A stretch of 64,000 nt of DNA from Metridium senile (lineage: Eukaryota > Cnidaria > Anthozoa > Actiniaria > Metridiidae). Made by a program: the position numbers and the translations under genes. The stretch covers positions 3,652,101 to 3,716,100 of the forward strand of contig OX459102.1 of assembly GCA_949775045.1 (NCBI GenBank). Reading direction: 5' to 3'. Under the pieces are notes generated by a model that was not told the origin of the DNA, made no database searches, and was given only the letters and a program-made list of their open reading frames with translations. Of this stretch, positions 13,501 to 23,552 are shown piece after piece (within the stretch, counting starts at the first letter, position 1; each line of letters begins with the position of its first letter).

Positions 13501-14262
13501 AGGCGATACCCAGAGCTGTGTCAGAAGTCATCCTTTGTCACTGGCACTGGTAAGAATCATCGTGTTATTTATCTTGGTCCTATGGCTAGCGCTCTTGGCA
13601 GTGGTAAATTGGCAGCACTACCCGCCTTCCACGCACTCAGCGGAGCTGATATTACCGGAAGCTTTTCTGGTAAAGGGAAAGTTGCTTGCTGGAAAGCATT
13701 TACGAATGCAGGTCAAGATGTTATTAGCGCCTTTGAAAATCTTGGAACAACGCTGCATCCAACAGAAGAGACAGTGGCATGTCTTGAGAAACATGTCTGC
13801 CAACTCTATCGGCCTGGAACCACCATCACTCAAGTCAAAGACCTGAGATGGGAGATGTTTCGCAAGAATCAGGCTGAGTCGGACAGACTACCACCAACGC
13901 AAAGTGCACTTCATGAGGCAATTTTAAGAGCTCACTACCAGATGCTTGTTTGGAATAACGACTGTGTGTGCTGTCCCAGTTTGCCACAACCAGATGGGTA
14001 TGGATGGGAGAAAGAGGACGCCGAATGGATCCCGGTAATGACCAAACAACCGCCCGCACCGGAAGCAGTCATTTATTTGGTCAAGTGTGGATGCAAAAAG
14101 AGCAACTGTTCGAGCAACCGATGTCAGTGCAGAAAATCGGGATTGAACTGTACCGACCTCTGTACTTGTTGTGACAGTGACGATTCATGTGAAAATACAC
14201 CTGCTATAAATAACAAAAAGCTGCAAATTGACGATGACGAAAGTGATGACAGTGATTATTAA
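8949..14262 (+). CDS. Transposon protein: Zn-finger N-terminus, PIN/FEN-like nuclease block, Cys-cluster tail (3 exons)
   Basis: Model: 8949-10531, 10816-13018 and 13222-14262, with GT-AG introns of 284 and 203 nt. The phases agree (2 nt + 1 nt, then phase 0), giving 1608 aa with no stop. CIIC (18-21) with WHTQCY (about 77-82) and CFFC (about 136) with YHKNCW (about 194) look like two zinc sites. The middle has LDLGLYQPAKQL (about 681) and the block HDKLHYARMMPVYLAEM (about 879), followed by ADNALENVNRSMKVAGG (929-945). The last third has HEEADTK (1321-1323 EAD), SPDTDV (1347-1349) and a GAD (1403-1405), in the order of the XPG-I acidic motifs of FEN1-type nucleases. A CGCKKSNC-type cysteine cluster follows (1551-1579). 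Similar proteins are abundant in marine invertebrate genomes (recalled, not searched). Nuclease and transposase roles are inference. Confidence 0.75.
10816..13018 (+). CDS. Exon 2 of the transposon protein
   Basis: Acceptor TTTTAG|G at 10815 and donor AAG|GTATGA at 13018. The exon has no usable ATG at its open-frame start, which supports splicing rather than a separate gene. It encodes the conserved central region. Confidence 0.7.
13222..14262 (+). CDS. Exon 3: nuclease-like and Cys-cluster region
   Basis: Acceptor ATTAAG|GTCCCC. It joins in phase 0 to exon 2 and ends at TAA after an Asp-rich tail. It carries the EAD, DTD and GAD motifs and the cysteine cluster. Confidence 0.7.
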   Translation, partial: VPMRRLLSHAKTKNELTKFLAEKFLDHAKMANLRAVVAWGCTCRATHQGVDHLQSDHEEADTKILLHALDATANGATELSIHSPDTDVLVLSLRRYPELCQKSSFVTGTGKNHRVIYLGPMASALGSGKLAALPAFHALSGADITGSFSGKGKVACWKAFTNAGQDVISAFENLGTTLHPTEETVACLEKHVCQLYRPGTTITQVKDLRWEMFRKNQAESDRLPPTQSALHEAILRAHYQMLVWNNDCVCCPSLPQPDGYGWEKEDAEWIPVMTKQPPAPEAVIYLVKCGCKKSNCSSNRCQCRKSGLNCTDLCTCCDSDDSCENTPAINNKKLQIDDDESDDSDY

Positions 14263-14671
14263 AAAGTTAGTAAAACAAGCTGTAATTTGTGGTTTCATAT
14301 TGAGTTAGTTAAGTTCAATTTTTAAGTCATTTTTAGGAAATTGAGTCTTCACTTCCGGTCACGTGACCTCTATAATTATCCCTACAAACTATGATATTCA
14401 GTACAAGATCCCAGTTTATCAAACTAATTAATATCTTATTGCAAAATACCACAGTAAGACCCGCTTTCGATAAATTTAATTTTTCAGCCTCGTTTTCATG
14501 CAAGATTAGAGTGGGTAGTTTTCAAACGCCCCGTAGACCCCCCCTGCACGACTTACAGAATTGCCGACAACATTTAAAATGTTCCTTAGGTCCTACTCAA
14601 CACTTCTACACAGATCGCGTTTAATCTTCACGAAAATCCCACGGCACTACAGTTGCTCCCAGACTACCGAG

Positions 14672-15553
14672 CAAAATCGAGAATACGTGGCACATGATGG
14701 AAAAACAAAATCCTTCATATTTCATCCATCCAAACCCTATTTATACTAAGAAACGTGGTGGGGTTTGTTTTCGAAAATTTTATTTTAAACGCGAGAAATT
14801 TAGAAAAACGTAACCCAAACCGGAAATGTCCAAAATCGACAAAAAAATCGCGTGAACATGACTTCTCAAAAACGTCTCATTTGATCAATTAAAAAAAAAT
14901 TAAAAAAAAAATCGACTTCATAATCGTATATAGCAGATAATAATGAAGGGCTGGATCTAAATTTTAACCTTTTAAGTGTGTTTTTAAGCCATAGGAAGCA
15001 ATCAAAATTGTAGACTTTTGCGAGTTAACATTTTCTATTAAATTTACCACACTTTTTAAATATTAATATTTCCTGACTGGTATATTTTCTTTTCTTGATA
15101 TTTTGTATTTGAGTAGAGGAAATATTGTTCTTTAAGATGATATGATTATCTCACCCGGGCTCACAACAAAACATTGTCAACAACTCCAGACAATTAGACG
15201 CGTGTCTGAATGTCACGTGTCTAAATGTCACGCTATTATGATCTATTATGTATTGTCATACTTATTATAACAGTAGGAATTGATTTTAAATCAAATTATC
15301 TTAGAAAAAATAAAATCACAACTAGAACTAGAACAAGTAGTTACTATCAGGTACGGTAAAGACAGAAATTTCAAATGGTTCTAATGTTTTAAGAAATTAC
15401 AGTTCTTCCAGTTACGTTATAGTCTCATTCATCCGTTCATCCTTTGATCTATCATGGATAATAAAAACATTATCCATGGATCTATCTATTTGTCCTTTTA
15501 TCTATCCATTTGTCTTTTCATTTATCCATATGTCCTTTCATCTATCCATTCAT
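14672..15553. other. Non-coding spacer
   Basis: AT-rich DNA without a supported gene. A small inverted repeat ATGGATAATAAAAACATTATCCAT lies near 15453-15478 in a tract of TCTATCCATTTGTC-type repeats. Confidence 0.4.
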
Positions 15554-15558
15554 CCTTT

Positions 15559-15830
15559 GAGGGGTGTCTCAAGCCAACAGAAAATATATTAGCATATAAC
15601 ACAGGAATCCCAATTTATCATTTCACGAGATGCACGAGATGTACCGTCGGTAAAGTTTTTGAGGGATGTCTCAAGCCAACAGAAAAAATATTGGCATATA
15701 ACACAGGGATCCCAACCCATCATTTCACGAGATGCACGAAATGTACCGTCGGTAAAGATTTTGAGGGGTCCCTCAAGCGAAGAGTAAAAATATTAGCATA
15801 TAACACAGGAATCCCAAAATTCAATTAACT
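15559..15830 (+). repeat. 102-bp tandem repeat, about 2.6 copies, plus an inverted part copy
   Basis: Units start at 15559, 15661 and 15763 (GAGGGGTGTCTCAAGCC and variants), and a partial inverted copy follows at about 15838-15890. Since 102 is a multiple of three, a 124-codon frame runs through it, but the frame looks like a repeat by-product. Confidence 0.7.
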
Positions 15831-16093
15831 TCTTCTAGCTTGAGACACCCCTCAAAATGTTTACCGACGGTACCGTTCGTGCATCTGTTGAAATTCTGTA
15901 TAAACAGAAATACAGCAACAACATTTCACTACCTATACGAACGGTGCGATCGGTAGATATTTGGTGGTGGGGTCTTAATTTTTTTGTTTTTTTTTAATAT
16001 AAAGTCCAACATTAACTTCGGAGGCAGGAATCCCAAAGTAACATTTTACGATCTACGCAATTGGTAGTACGACTAAGACTTTGTACTTTGTAC

Positions 16094-17420
16094 GCGATTC
16101 TACTTGCCTATGTTATAATAGCATATCATTATCATATCATTAGCATATCATTGTCATATCATAAGTATATCATTAGCATATCATTAGTATGTCATTGTCA
16201 TATCATTAGCATATCATTGTCATATCATAAGTATATCATTAGCATATCATTATTATATCACTGTCGTATCATAGTCATATTAGCATTTATTATATAACAT
16301 ATAGTGGTATACCGAGTGATATCAACTAGATAAAAAGCCTATCCTAGTCATAAAGATATCATTGATATCACACATGTGTGATATCACTCTCAACCAATCA
16401 ACTTTCAAAATATTTTGTTTTGTTTCAATCTGTTATATAATAAACAGAACATTACATGTGCGCTTGGAGATATGAATTTTATCTTCTCGTGTTGAAAAGA
16501 TATCCCACTCATTCGCTGCGCTCACTCGTGGGATATCTTATCAACACTCGCGATCGAAGATAAAATTCATTTATAACATATGCAAGTAGAATCGCGCGCT
16601 CTGATTGGCTTATTTTTTATTGACAAGAAATGGATATCCCATAGAGATATCCCATAGAAATTTAAGGTGAGGCCTTCAAGTTTGCTATTGCAAATCTTTA
16701 CTTTTTTTGCGACAAAAACAAATTAAAATGGCCGCATTGGACGACAGCAACGACTTTCCTGTTTTGCTTTCGACATATTTGAAGAAAATGTTGAGCCAGT
16801 GGAGGAAAAAGGCGAAAAACTTCGAGAAAGGTCGACCAAAACCTACAAAAATTTGCAAATAGGTGGCGAGCATTGGTTGTTTTTGCATACATTTTAATAA
16901 GCAAAAGTTGAGAAAATCAAATCAGATTGCAAAAACTCCAGAGAGAATACACAAAAGGGTATTATTTTAATTCTCTAAAGAATATAAAGCTCGTTCACAT
17001 ACCTCGATAATAGTTGAAAACAATAGTTTTAGTTTTTAATATCTTTCCTTGTAAACAACACGGCGGTGAGTTGAGCTATCTTTTGCTGAGAGATATCATT
17101 GCTTTTCAGTTACTTTTAAAAAGCTGTAAAATTTACGATAAGTTTTTCTACAAAGTTAACTGCAACGTTTTTGAAGTCAGGAAGTGTTCTTGTCTTTCTT
17201 TGTCTGCATACAAAAGGTTCAAAATCTTGGAAAAGGCCGTTTTTTCTCGATTCAAAGTTCTGTCAGCGATAATCATGCTTTCATGTCTTTCATCTTCTTC
17301 ATTAAGTACGACACAGATAGATTAATTCCTTCAACAGTTGACGGTGATTTCGTTTAAAGTTCTTATTATTGTTTATCGAAAAATAAGAGCTTTCAAAGGC
17401 TCTTTTGCTCGATGCAAACG
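16094..17420. mobile_element. Hairpin/TIR element remnant carrying a putative first exon
   Basis: GCGATTCTACTTGCCTATGT (16094) is repeated inverted at 16571-16595 with one mismatch. Between them lie an ATATCATTAGC satellite and a large hairpin (about 16465-16580). CGCGCGCTCTGATTGG (16593-16608) is followed by AAAATGGCCGCATTGG with the start at 16728. From there a short coding-like stretch (LDDSNDF, then EENVEPVEEKGEKLRERS after a one-base frame change) resembles a decayed N-terminal exon. The Polinton interrupts this DNA at 17427. Confidence 0.4.
16118..16290. repeat. ATATCATTRKC satellite, left block
   Basis: Degenerate 10-12 bp units such as CATATCATTAG and CATATCATTGT. A related block lies on the other side of the Polinton at about 32970-33130. 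Confidence 0.7.
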
Positions 17421-17426
17421 TCCACA

Positions 17427-18075
17427 AGTAGTAGTAAATGGCCGATTCGGGGACAAAATGACTTTTTCCACCTTACGCATACCAAACACCATACGTAAGC
17501 ACCTCTAAACATCACAAACATGCCATTCTATCGAAGGTAAATTTTTCAAAAAAGGGGGCGGCAAAAATGGGAGGAGCCTATTTCATGAAAAAATTATTAA
17601 AGAAATAACAATTTCTGGGAATTACCTGTCAATCAAATTCTGGGAATACCACGTCATCAAATTATGGTATTATTGCGTGACCAAATATTGCGTGACAACA
17701 AAGGTCAAAGGTCAAAAGGTCAAACAAATCACATGATCAACATTCCTGAAATTCCTGAGATGGGCGTGGTCATTATTGAAATTATTCTGAGATTTTACTC
17801 TTAGGAATTTACTGTCAATCAAATTCTTGGAATCTCAGGAATGTCAGGAATTCTAATTATGATTTTATTTTTTGTAACTATAATGTGGTTATTAATGAAG
17901 GTGCGTTTATTCTGTGGTATCATGCAAAATGCGTTTATTCTTTAAAATTTAAATTTAAATAATATATATAAGAAAATGTCTTCAAACCGATATAAAGAGA
18001 AAATACATAATAATAGTATAACTGAAAAAATGTCTTCGAACCGATATAAAGAGGAAATAATTAGTAATAGTATAA
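17427..18075 (+). repeat. Polinton left terminal inverted repeat
   Basis: Matches 31594-32242 on the opposite strand over 649-650 bp with no difference that I could see by eye. Its inner end duplicates the start of polB (two SSNRYKE repeats), creating a 67-codon pseudo-ORF at 17976-18179. Confidence 0.9.
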
Positions 18076-18562
18076 ATTCAACTATATTTCGAAAGAAGAA
18101 CTACCAGAAAATTATACAAAATCTGCTAATATTAGGCCAAAGAGAAAGAAAATGGTATAAAACGAATAACACGTTATAATAATGTAAACTGCTCATGAAA
18201 ATATGTTTCATGTATTTGCTATTATTAGCCAAAAAAATTATTTTTTCTGGTTATTATTAATTTATAAAATATATTCTTACATCATTGGTTTTATCAATCA
18301 ATTATGTAATTTGATGGGACTTTCCCTTTTGTACACGTCACAGGTCACAAGACAGCCACGAGATATTCATATGACACAGATGACATAATATGTTTTCATA
18401 TCGGGTGACCTTTACCGGTAAAGTTTGTTAGTAAAGTTTACTAGTAAAGTTTGTTAGTAAAGTTTGTCAGTAAAGTTTAATTTGTCAGTAAAGTTTACCA
18501 TCAAGATTTGACCTTCAGATATTTTTTATTATGACGTCACGGCACAGCAGTGCCGGTTGTAT
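18076..18562. other. Polinton left inner non-coding segment
   Basis: No gene. AGTAAAGTTTGTT-like units repeat at about 18417-18500 on the way to the first gene. Confidence 0.5.
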
Positions 18563-19993
18563 CTATCGAAACATAATCCAAGCAATACCCGCTACTCCAA
18601 CTGTAATAGCCATTAGATTAGTATCATGTCGATTAGATGTTGGTGAAGGTTTTACACTTGGTTTAGTAAAGGAGTTTGTAATATCTTTTTTATTATTGAT
18701 TTCTTTTTTAGGCTTATCTTCTGTTTTATGTGGCAGGTTAACTTTTGAATCACCCATATTATGTTTTGAACCAGTAGATTTAGTTTCATTATTAATATTA
18801 TTGACACCAAATTTCATATCAGCTGTTGCTCTCTGAAGCTTATTGTTATAACCGATAGTTGATTCTGTATTTATAATTAACATAGATGGTAACAACCAAC
18901 AACCAGGGGATATTGCTAAATCAAGCTTTACTTTAGCATTCTGAATTGCGAATTGATATCGTTGTATACTTTTCGAAATATCCTTCTCAATTACTGAATT
19001 TTCAAACAGATTTAGAAATACTTCTTGCGTTTCTGTAGCACCCCCCGAATCACCTATAATTGATGATCGCGTCTGTACCTGAGCACCCAAAACACAGTAA
19101 ACAAACGCTTCTATACTTTGATTTAATCGTGACAAACCTGCTTTCGTTATACCAACCCCCTTTTGAGGAATAAACCAATTATATTGACTTCTATCCTTGT
19201 GGGTTGACTTGTAATATCCGGTTAGTGAATCCTTGTAGGGGCTAGTATAATGAAACCCAAACACATCAGAGTTTGTGGACGTACCCTTGAATCTAAAATC
19301 AGGATTTGAGGAATCAATACCAAACTCGTTACACAACTTTACTAAAGCGCCTTTATTATATCGAGTACCATTCCAAACAAAGTTATTATCCCATGGTAGT
19401 ATAACCTGTAGAGTGTTTAAAATAGATCTTATCGTGAAAATAACATGGAATCTTAATATAGATGCTATTTGTGTATCAGGTTCAACAAGGTTAAACGAAA
19501 CACCGCAGCCTGAAGTGGCACACCAGACAGCAAAATTCAACTGTTGAGACCAATTTTTAAAATTTGGATCTTCCATCCAAATAGTCCAATCAGATGTATT
19601 ATTTATAGTTGGAGGTGTTAATTCAAAAATATTTTTAATAGTAAAAGAAAAACTTTCACCTGGAGTTACAAATATTTTTAATGTGGTTAATAATCTTTTA
19701 ATATCAGACGGATTATCACTAAGACCTACAGCTGGAATTGGATATTTTGTATTTGTAAGCATAACAGCTTTTGGAAACTTAGATTTAGATTTAAGAAAGT
19801 CGGCTATATTTTCTGGTGTATATGTGTGACCATTCCAACTAGGAAATGTGTAAACCGTTTTTACCAAATTACCATTTTCATCAAAAGGATCATACTCGTC
19901 TCCATTGAAAATAAATCGAACTTTACCATTTACATTGGTAAAACGATTGGTGTTATAGTTTGGATACTTTTGTTCGAAATCTATAAATTTCAT
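18563..19993 (-). CDS. Polinton-associated 476-aa protein, C-terminal membrane anchor
   Basis: I recognise the type, not the function. It has an aromatic-rich N-terminus, the motif FAVWCATSGCG near 155, a stretch around RLNQSIEAFVYCVLGAQV near 300, a polar linker and a hydrophobic terminal segment (about 459-476). Proteins of this build recur in invertebrate Polintons (recalled). A virion or membrane-associated role is inference. A TATA-like CGTATAAAAGG lies about 30 nt before the start (20021-20029). It is the terminal gene of the minus-strand array, 487 bp from the left TIR. Confidence 0.7.
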   Translation of the reverse strand: MKFIDFEQKYPNYNTNRFTNVNGKVRFIFNGDEYDPFDENGNLVKTVYTFPSWNGHTYTPENIADFLKSKSKFPKAVMLTNTKYPIPAVGLSDNPSDIKRLLTTLKIFVTPGESFSFTIKNIFELTPPTINNTSDWTIWMEDPNFKNWSQQLNFAVWCATSGCGVSFNLVEPDTQIASILRFHVIFTIRSILNTLQVILPWDNNFVWNGTRYNKGALVKLCNEFGIDSSNPDFRFKGTSTNSDVFGFHYTSPYKDSLTGYYKSTHKDRSQYNWFIPQKGVGITKAGLSRLNQSIEAFVYCVLGAQVQTRSSIIGDSGGATETQEVFLNLFENSVIEKDISKSIQRYQFAIQNAKVKLDLAISPGCWLLPSMLIINTESTIGYNNKLQRATADMKFGVNNINNETKSTGSKHNMGDSKVNLPHKTEDKPKKEINNKKDITNSFTKPSVKPSPTSNRHDTNLMAITVGVAGIAWIMFR

Positions 19994-20115
19994 CTTATAT
20001 ATTTATAAGATGAGATTCCCTTTTATACGTTTATAAGATTAGTGTTAATATTTATTTTTGTCATATCGTAATTTATACGTAAATCCCCCCATCGGAGTTG
20101 TTTCAAACGAAATAC

Positions 20116-20733
20116 TTACTTCTTTTGATTTATGAGCTGATCCACAATTTCCTTTCTCATCTCCACTCTCATCTCCTCTCTTATTTTTTTTATATCGAGG
20201 TCTGGACCCTTTTTTAAAAACTCATTATTCCGTACAGATCTAATATCACTCTTCAACGTTTGATACTTTTGTAGCTCACCCATAATTAGTTCAAATTCTC
20301 TTTCATCAATCTTGTTATCAGACAAGGCTTTTGACACCAGGTCATATATACTATTTTGTTTTGCTTTTGCGAGCTGAATAGTATTTTCATGTTTTGCTAC
20401 CTTCTTAGTAAGTTTTTTCGTTATAATTGTACAACTAGATGCTACTAAACCGAGGATACCACCAACCCCCGCTAAAGGGACGCCTATGACAGCTCCAGCA
20501 CCTGTTAAGCTTGTAGTTACACCAGAACCAGTAAAAAGTACAGAAAAGATTCCACTTACGACTGCTGTTTTATGAAAGATTCCACGTGTCTTAGCATATT
20601 TTTTCCTAACGTTTTCATAATGTTTGACTTCAGCTTCTAGTTTAGACATAACCTCATTTACCTTGCGTAATCTGAAGTTTTCACCATCACTATAATTTGG
20701 CAGCTCAGGATACAATACGTCATGATTTTCCAT
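20116..20733 (-). CDS. Polinton 205-aa protein with Gly-rich hydrophobic centre
   Basis: An acidic N-terminus (ENHDVLYPELPNYSDGE) is followed by a helix, a Gly/Val/Ala-rich hydrophobic segment (about 55-105) that could span or perforate membrane, and a charged coiled-coil-like C-terminus. Function is unknown. It lies between the 476-aa gene and the penton candidate, among likely virion genes. Confidence 0.7.
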   Translation of the reverse strand: MENHDVLYPELPNYSDGENFRLRKVNEVMSKLEAEVKHYENVRKKYAKTRGIFHKTAVVSGIFSVLFTGSGVTTSLTGAGAVIGVPLAGVGGILGLVASSCTIITKKLTKKVAKHENTIQLAKAKQNSIYDLVSKALSDNKIDEREFELIMGELQKYQTLKSDIRSVRNNEFLKKGPDLDIKKIREEMRVEMRKEIVDQLINQKK

Positions 20734-20758
20734 TATACTATACCAAACAATTTTATTT

Positions 20759-21391
20759 TTAAACGATTTCTATTACCATTTTCATTGGATATACCCCAGA
20801 AAGAATAATATTATTATTATAATCAGCTACCCATAACCGAATACTACTGATATAATCATCGTTTTTTATTTGTGTATACAAACTATTAAGAGGTTTATAA
20901 GCTATTTTCTCCCCAACCTCGTCCACATTAACATATGCCAATATTTGTGAATAATTATTTTTGAATAAAACTTGTGTAGAATCAACCAGATTACAATGTA
21001 TGTATACTGATTCAAGAGTTTTACCAATATTTATAACATTTTTAGAATCTTTTTTAAGACTTGTTTCAAGTTTTAATAATTTTGCTAAACTATCATTTAA
21101 TTTAATATTTACCTTTGGGGTAAGAATGGATCCGCTTATGGAAACCGGTTTCTCACCAAGAAAAACAACTTTATCAACCACACTTTTAAAAGAGCTTGTT
21201 GTATAATTTCCCTTTGGAATACGAAGTAAAACATTACCTTCTCCATCTGAAATCGTCCCTTCTTTTTCAAGGTTGTATAATTGATTAACAAAATTACAAT
21301 AAATTAGTGACATTTTTGTACTATTTGTTATAGGATTTTTCAACCAAATCGTTTCATCAGCTTTTGTTTTTTCAATATACAAGATTACCAT
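20759..21391 (-). CDS. Candidate penton (minor capsid, single jelly-roll)
   Basis: A 210-aa beta-rich protein without membrane segments. The C-terminal half (VYIHCNLVDS near 127, then SIRLWVADYNNN and PMKMVIEIV at the end) resembles a recurrent Polinton protein that I associate with the minor capsid component. Size fits a single jelly-roll penton, but the assignment is inference and needs a structure prediction. The gene starts 13 nt after the 450-aa gene ends, and its TATA-like box (21414-21423) lies inside that neighbour. Confidence 0.5.
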   Translation of the reverse strand: MVILYIEKTKADETIWLKNPITNSTKMSLIYCNFVNQLYNLEKEGTISDGEGNVLLRIPKGNYTTSSFKSVVDKVVFLGEKPVSISGSILTPKVNIKLNDSLAKLLKLETSLKKDSKNVINIGKTLESVYIHCNLVDSTQVLFKNNYSQILAYVNVDEVGEKIAYKPLNSLYTQIKNDDYISSIRLWVADYNNNIILSGVYPMKMVIEIV

Positions 21392-21403
21392 TATAATATA
21401 TAA

Positions 21404-22756
21404 TCATCTTTTGTTTTTATACCTCTCCACCATATACAAAACAATACCAACAATAAGAAGCCATACATTTTTAGCAAGGAAACCTACAACTTCACCTGCA
21501 GTTCTGAAAATAAAAGATGCTATAGCACCAACCATACCTGGTAATATTTCACCTAATTTTTTCCCAAGTGTTTTCAAACCGTTACCGACACCCTTAGCAA
21601 CAGATGTAAGACCTGATTTTAGATTAGATACGATTACTCCTATAATAGTACCAACTGCTAGAGCAATACCTGTTACTGTTAGACCGTACTTTTTTAAAAT
21701 AAGTTTTACACGTTCTTTCAAAGGTAGTTTTTCCTCTATTAGTTCGTTTTTATTTTCTAGTTCATGTATTTTTTCTTCTAAACTCTTTCTTTTAGAGATT
21801 AACGCTTCTCTTTCATCAATTAGCTGATTATTTGTTTCTAAAAGATTATCTCTTTGTAATTTAATAGCATCTTTTTCCCTTTGCGAACCAGTATATAATT
21901 CAAATTCTGATTCTAAATTATCAATTTCATCTTTATTAGAATTTATGCTCTCTGTTTCTGATTCTATTTTTTCATTAATAACTTCTACTTCTGGGTATAT
22001 TGTGGTTAATTGTTTATCGGTTTCATCCATAATGGTTATAGCTGACCTACCTAAGGCTGTCTTGATTTTATTAGTTTGTCTCCCAGGAAGATGCGCATTT
22101 TCCTCACCAATTTTTGTTTGTATTTTATACCATCTACCTTTATCATTATCATAAACTTCAATAATACTGGATTCATCTTCTCTAATATCAAATCCATTTT
22201 CTCTACTAATCGTGTTTTCTGGGTAATATATATCGAGATTGGCTTTAGCATTATTATACATATCAATATGATCCTGAGACCAACCTATATTATTAGTAAT
22301 TGTTTTTGGAGCTTCACTTAAATCATCGAGATAGTATTCCTTTGATCCGAGTTTATTGATTCTAAGTAATACATTACCATCCTTATCAATATTATATATA
22401 AATTTAGAATTATTTTCATTCCATTCAGGATATTTTTCTTTTATAATATTTTTTGCTTCTTCTACTCTATGTTTTTTTTCTACTTCTTGTACTCTATGTT
22501 CGGATAAATCTCCCATTTCTATTTCCTCTCTTATACTTTTATTCCAATCTTCATTACTTTCATTAGCATTTTCAAATAATCTATACCCACGTTCTCTTGT
22601 TATACCTCTTTTATTAAACCTTTCTTTAGTTCTTTCCCACCATGTTTGCGCCGTTTCTTTTTGCTTAGGTATTAGTTCTGCCAAATCATCATCAGTAATT
22701 GGTTCATTAATATCAACAGAACCTTCATCTATTGGATTAAGATCTTCACCTTCCAT
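21404..22756 (-). CDS. Polinton 450-aa coiled-coil membrane protein
   Basis: An acidic N-terminal third is followed by a long coiled coil (about 265-350). The C-terminus has several hydrophobic stretches (about 363-385, 405-427, 430-445) separated by Gly/Lys linkers and ends in a basic tail. This layout recurs in animal Polintons but has no assigned activity. It could be a virion membrane or core-linking protein (inference). A TATA-like TATAAAAAA lies about 32 nt upstream (22786-22795). Confidence 0.7.
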   Translation of the reverse strand: MEGEDLNPIDEGSVDINEPITDDDLAELIPKQKETAQTWWERTKERFNKRGITRERGYRLFENANESNEDWNKSIREEIEMGDLSEHRVQEVEKKHRVEEAKNIIKEKYPEWNENNSKFIYNIDKDGNVLLRINKLGSKEYYLDDLSEAPKTITNNIGWSQDHIDMYNNAKANLDIYYPENTISRENGFDIREDESSIIEVYDNDKGRWYKIQTKIGEENAHLPGRQTNKIKTALGRSAITIMDETDKQLTTIYPEVEVINEKIESETESINSNKDEIDNLESEFELYTGSQREKDAIKLQRDNLLETNNQLIDEREALISKRKSLEEKIHELENKNELIEEKLPLKERVKLILKKYGLTVTGIALAVGTIIGVIVSNLKSGLTSVAKGVGNGLKTLGKKLGEILPGMVGAIASFIFRTAGEVVGFLAKNVWLLIVGIVLYMVERYKNKR

Positions 22757-22824
22757 TTAGTTTATAATTTATATATACTAAATAGTTTTTTATACGATTT
22801 TATATTTAGAATTTAAATAGTTTC

Positions 22825-23247
22825 TTATAAAAATTTAGATGCCAAATAACCTACAGTCATCATACCCCCACCAACATAAATCATTTCATATTGCTTTTGC
22901 TTATTACTAGGTTTATAATAATTTGAAAATTGTGGTTGTTTATTATCAAAACTCAAATCAGGATGAGCTTTAGAGTATAGTTTAAACGCATAATCAGTAT
23001 CATTCAAATTACTATCCGCCAATTTCTTTTTTTCATATTGTGATTGAAGCCAATCCTGGTATTGTTGTCTTTTCTTTTCAAATTCTCCCATATCATGTTG
23101 ATATTTTTCAAGAGCTTTATCATGTCTTATTTTTTCTTCATCAGAATGAGAACCATTAGATGATAAGGATTTAGCTAGATAACTACCCCCAACAAAAGCT
23201 GTTGCATTCAAAACAGCGCCTGCTATCATTACTGCAATCGTTGCCAT
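22825..23247 (-). CDS. Polinton 140-aa membrane protein
   Basis: An N-terminal hydrophobic segment (GAVLNATAFVGGSYLAKSL) is followed by a charged helix with DKALEKYQ, then FSNYYKPSNKQK and a Gly-rich hydrophobic end. I recognise the architecture as a conserved small Polinton protein without a known role. A TATA-like GGTATAAAAAA is at 23267-23276. Confidence 0.7.
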   Translation of the reverse strand: MATIAVMIAGAVLNATAFVGGSYLAKSLSSNGSHSDEEKIRHDKALEKYQHDMGEFEKKRQQYQDWLQSQYEKKKLADSNLNDTDYAFKLYSKAHPDLSFDNKQPQFSNYYKPSNKQKQYEMIYVGGGMMTVGYLASKFL

Positions 23248-23281
23248 ATGTTATATATATTCATTATTTTTTATACCTGTT

Positions 23282-23512
23282 TTAAAAAGGTTTTGGTAGA
23301 ATTTTTTTATCTTCAAGATATTCCTTCAGATACATAGATCCTCCAAGAACAAGAACCCACTTACCATAATTTGACAAACTTGAACTAGGATCACTAATAA
23401 ATGATTCTTTCATAGTTTTTTTACCAACATAGCCAATAAGGGAAGCTATTCCAATTACTACACTGGCATCAGTTGCTATTTTAACTAACTTGTTTTCTGT
23501 TGCTTTAGACAT
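23282..23512 (-). CDS. Polinton 76-aa small membrane protein
   Basis: Two hydrophobic stretches (about 13-28 and 50-62) separated by a polar loop. Too short to classify. It is retained as a gene because it fills the array with its own TATA-like box (about 23541-23548) 30 nt before the ATG. Confidence 0.6.
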   Translation of the reverse strand: MSKATENKLVKIATDASVVIGIASLIGYVGKKTMKESFISDPSSSLSNYGKWVLVLGGSMYLKEYLEDKKILPKPF

Positions 23513-23552
23513 TGTTATAGTATATATAAATATTTTATTATTTATACCATTT

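Larger units (their letters stand above)
8150..14667 (+). mobile_element. Autonomous DNA transposon, about 6.5 kb, PIN/FEN-like nuclease family
   Basis: Inverted repeats bound the unit: 8150-8561 on the left and about 14290-14667 on the right. They are nearly identical apart from a 32-nt poly-G expansion at 8281 and a small indel near the outer end. The outer ends read GTAGTCCGGGAGCAA and the complement of GTAGTCTGGGAGCAA. A 3-bp CCG repeat may be the target duplication, but this is weak. Inside is one intact spliced gene and little else, the layout of an autonomous DNA transposon. Superfamily cannot be named from the sequence alone. Confidence 0.75.

Noticed and set aside
17976..18179. 67-codon gene at the left end of the Polinton
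   Set aside because: It is the TIR copy of the polB start, followed by unrelated sequence.
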